Shown in pieces: positions 5,422 through 5,424 of a DNA stretch of 5,424 bases. A program made the translations under genes and the position numbers. Source of the DNA: an uncultured Eubacteriales bacterium (lineage in GTDB: Bacteria > Bacillota > Clostridia > Oscillospirales > CAG-272). Position 1 is the stretch's first letter. Each line of letters opens with the position of its first letter. The stretch is from NCBI GenBank assembly GCA_900547565.1, contig URHI01000120.1, forward strand, positions 1-5,424, written 5' to 3'. The notes below the pieces were generated by a model. That model did no database searches and was not told the DNA's origin. It was given only the letters and a program-made list of their open reading frames with translations.

Positions 5422-5424
5422 GAA

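Noticed and set aside
5283..5424. Group I intron interrupting the tRNA anticodon loop
   Set aside because: The last matching tRNA base is A38 rather than the U expected before a group I intron, and no intron core pairing was recognised. The window is too short to exclude it completely.

Overview
The window looks like a chromosomal stretch from a Gram-positive Clostridia-type bacterium, perhaps a gut member of the Oscillospiraceae/Ruminococcaceae. The pointers are purine-rich AGGAGG-type ribosome binding sites, textbook sigma-A promoters (17-base spacers) in AT-rich gaps between moderately GC-rich genes, an ECF-transporter S component, a DUF378 protein and a clostridial-style class B penicillin-binding protein. 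No phylogenetic search could be run, so the lineage is an inference.

Layout. Positions 1-221 carry no confident gene: there are two strong hairpins (1-32 and 45-72) and then the terminator of the following leftward operon (174-212). A two-gene leftward operon follows: a promoter at 1554-1582 drives an ECF S component (944-1519) and, 23 bases downstream, a cytoplasmic class I glutamine-amidotransferase-like gamma-glutamyl hydrolase (222-920). Divergently, a small two-helix DUF378 membrane protein (1715-1930) ends in a strong rho-independent terminator (1948-1981). A second strong promoter (1993-2021) starts a rightward operon with a leader of about 140 bases, a sugar phosphate isomerase/epimerase-like TIM barrel (2170-3081) and, 32 bases later, a PBP2-class transpeptidase (3114-5147) for peptidoglycan cross-linking.

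The right end is the most unusual part. A consensus promoter (5184-5212) leads into the exact 5' half of a proline tRNA with anticodon CGG (5251-5289). The tRNA match stops cleanly at the end of the anticodon loop, and the 3' half is absent from the rest of the window. The following non-tRNA sequence ends in nested palindromes (5387-5421) that contain a TGGTCTGACCA operator-like core of the GntR/FadR type. The simplest readings are a tRNA gene split by site-specific integration of an element lying to the right, a decayed tRNA, or an assembly junction.

The leftward pair may couple uptake of a small molecule to its intracellular hydrolysis, but the substrate cannot be read from sequence. The five main genes appear intact and ordinary. 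The best candidates for something new are the tRNA junction and the palindromic tail beside it.
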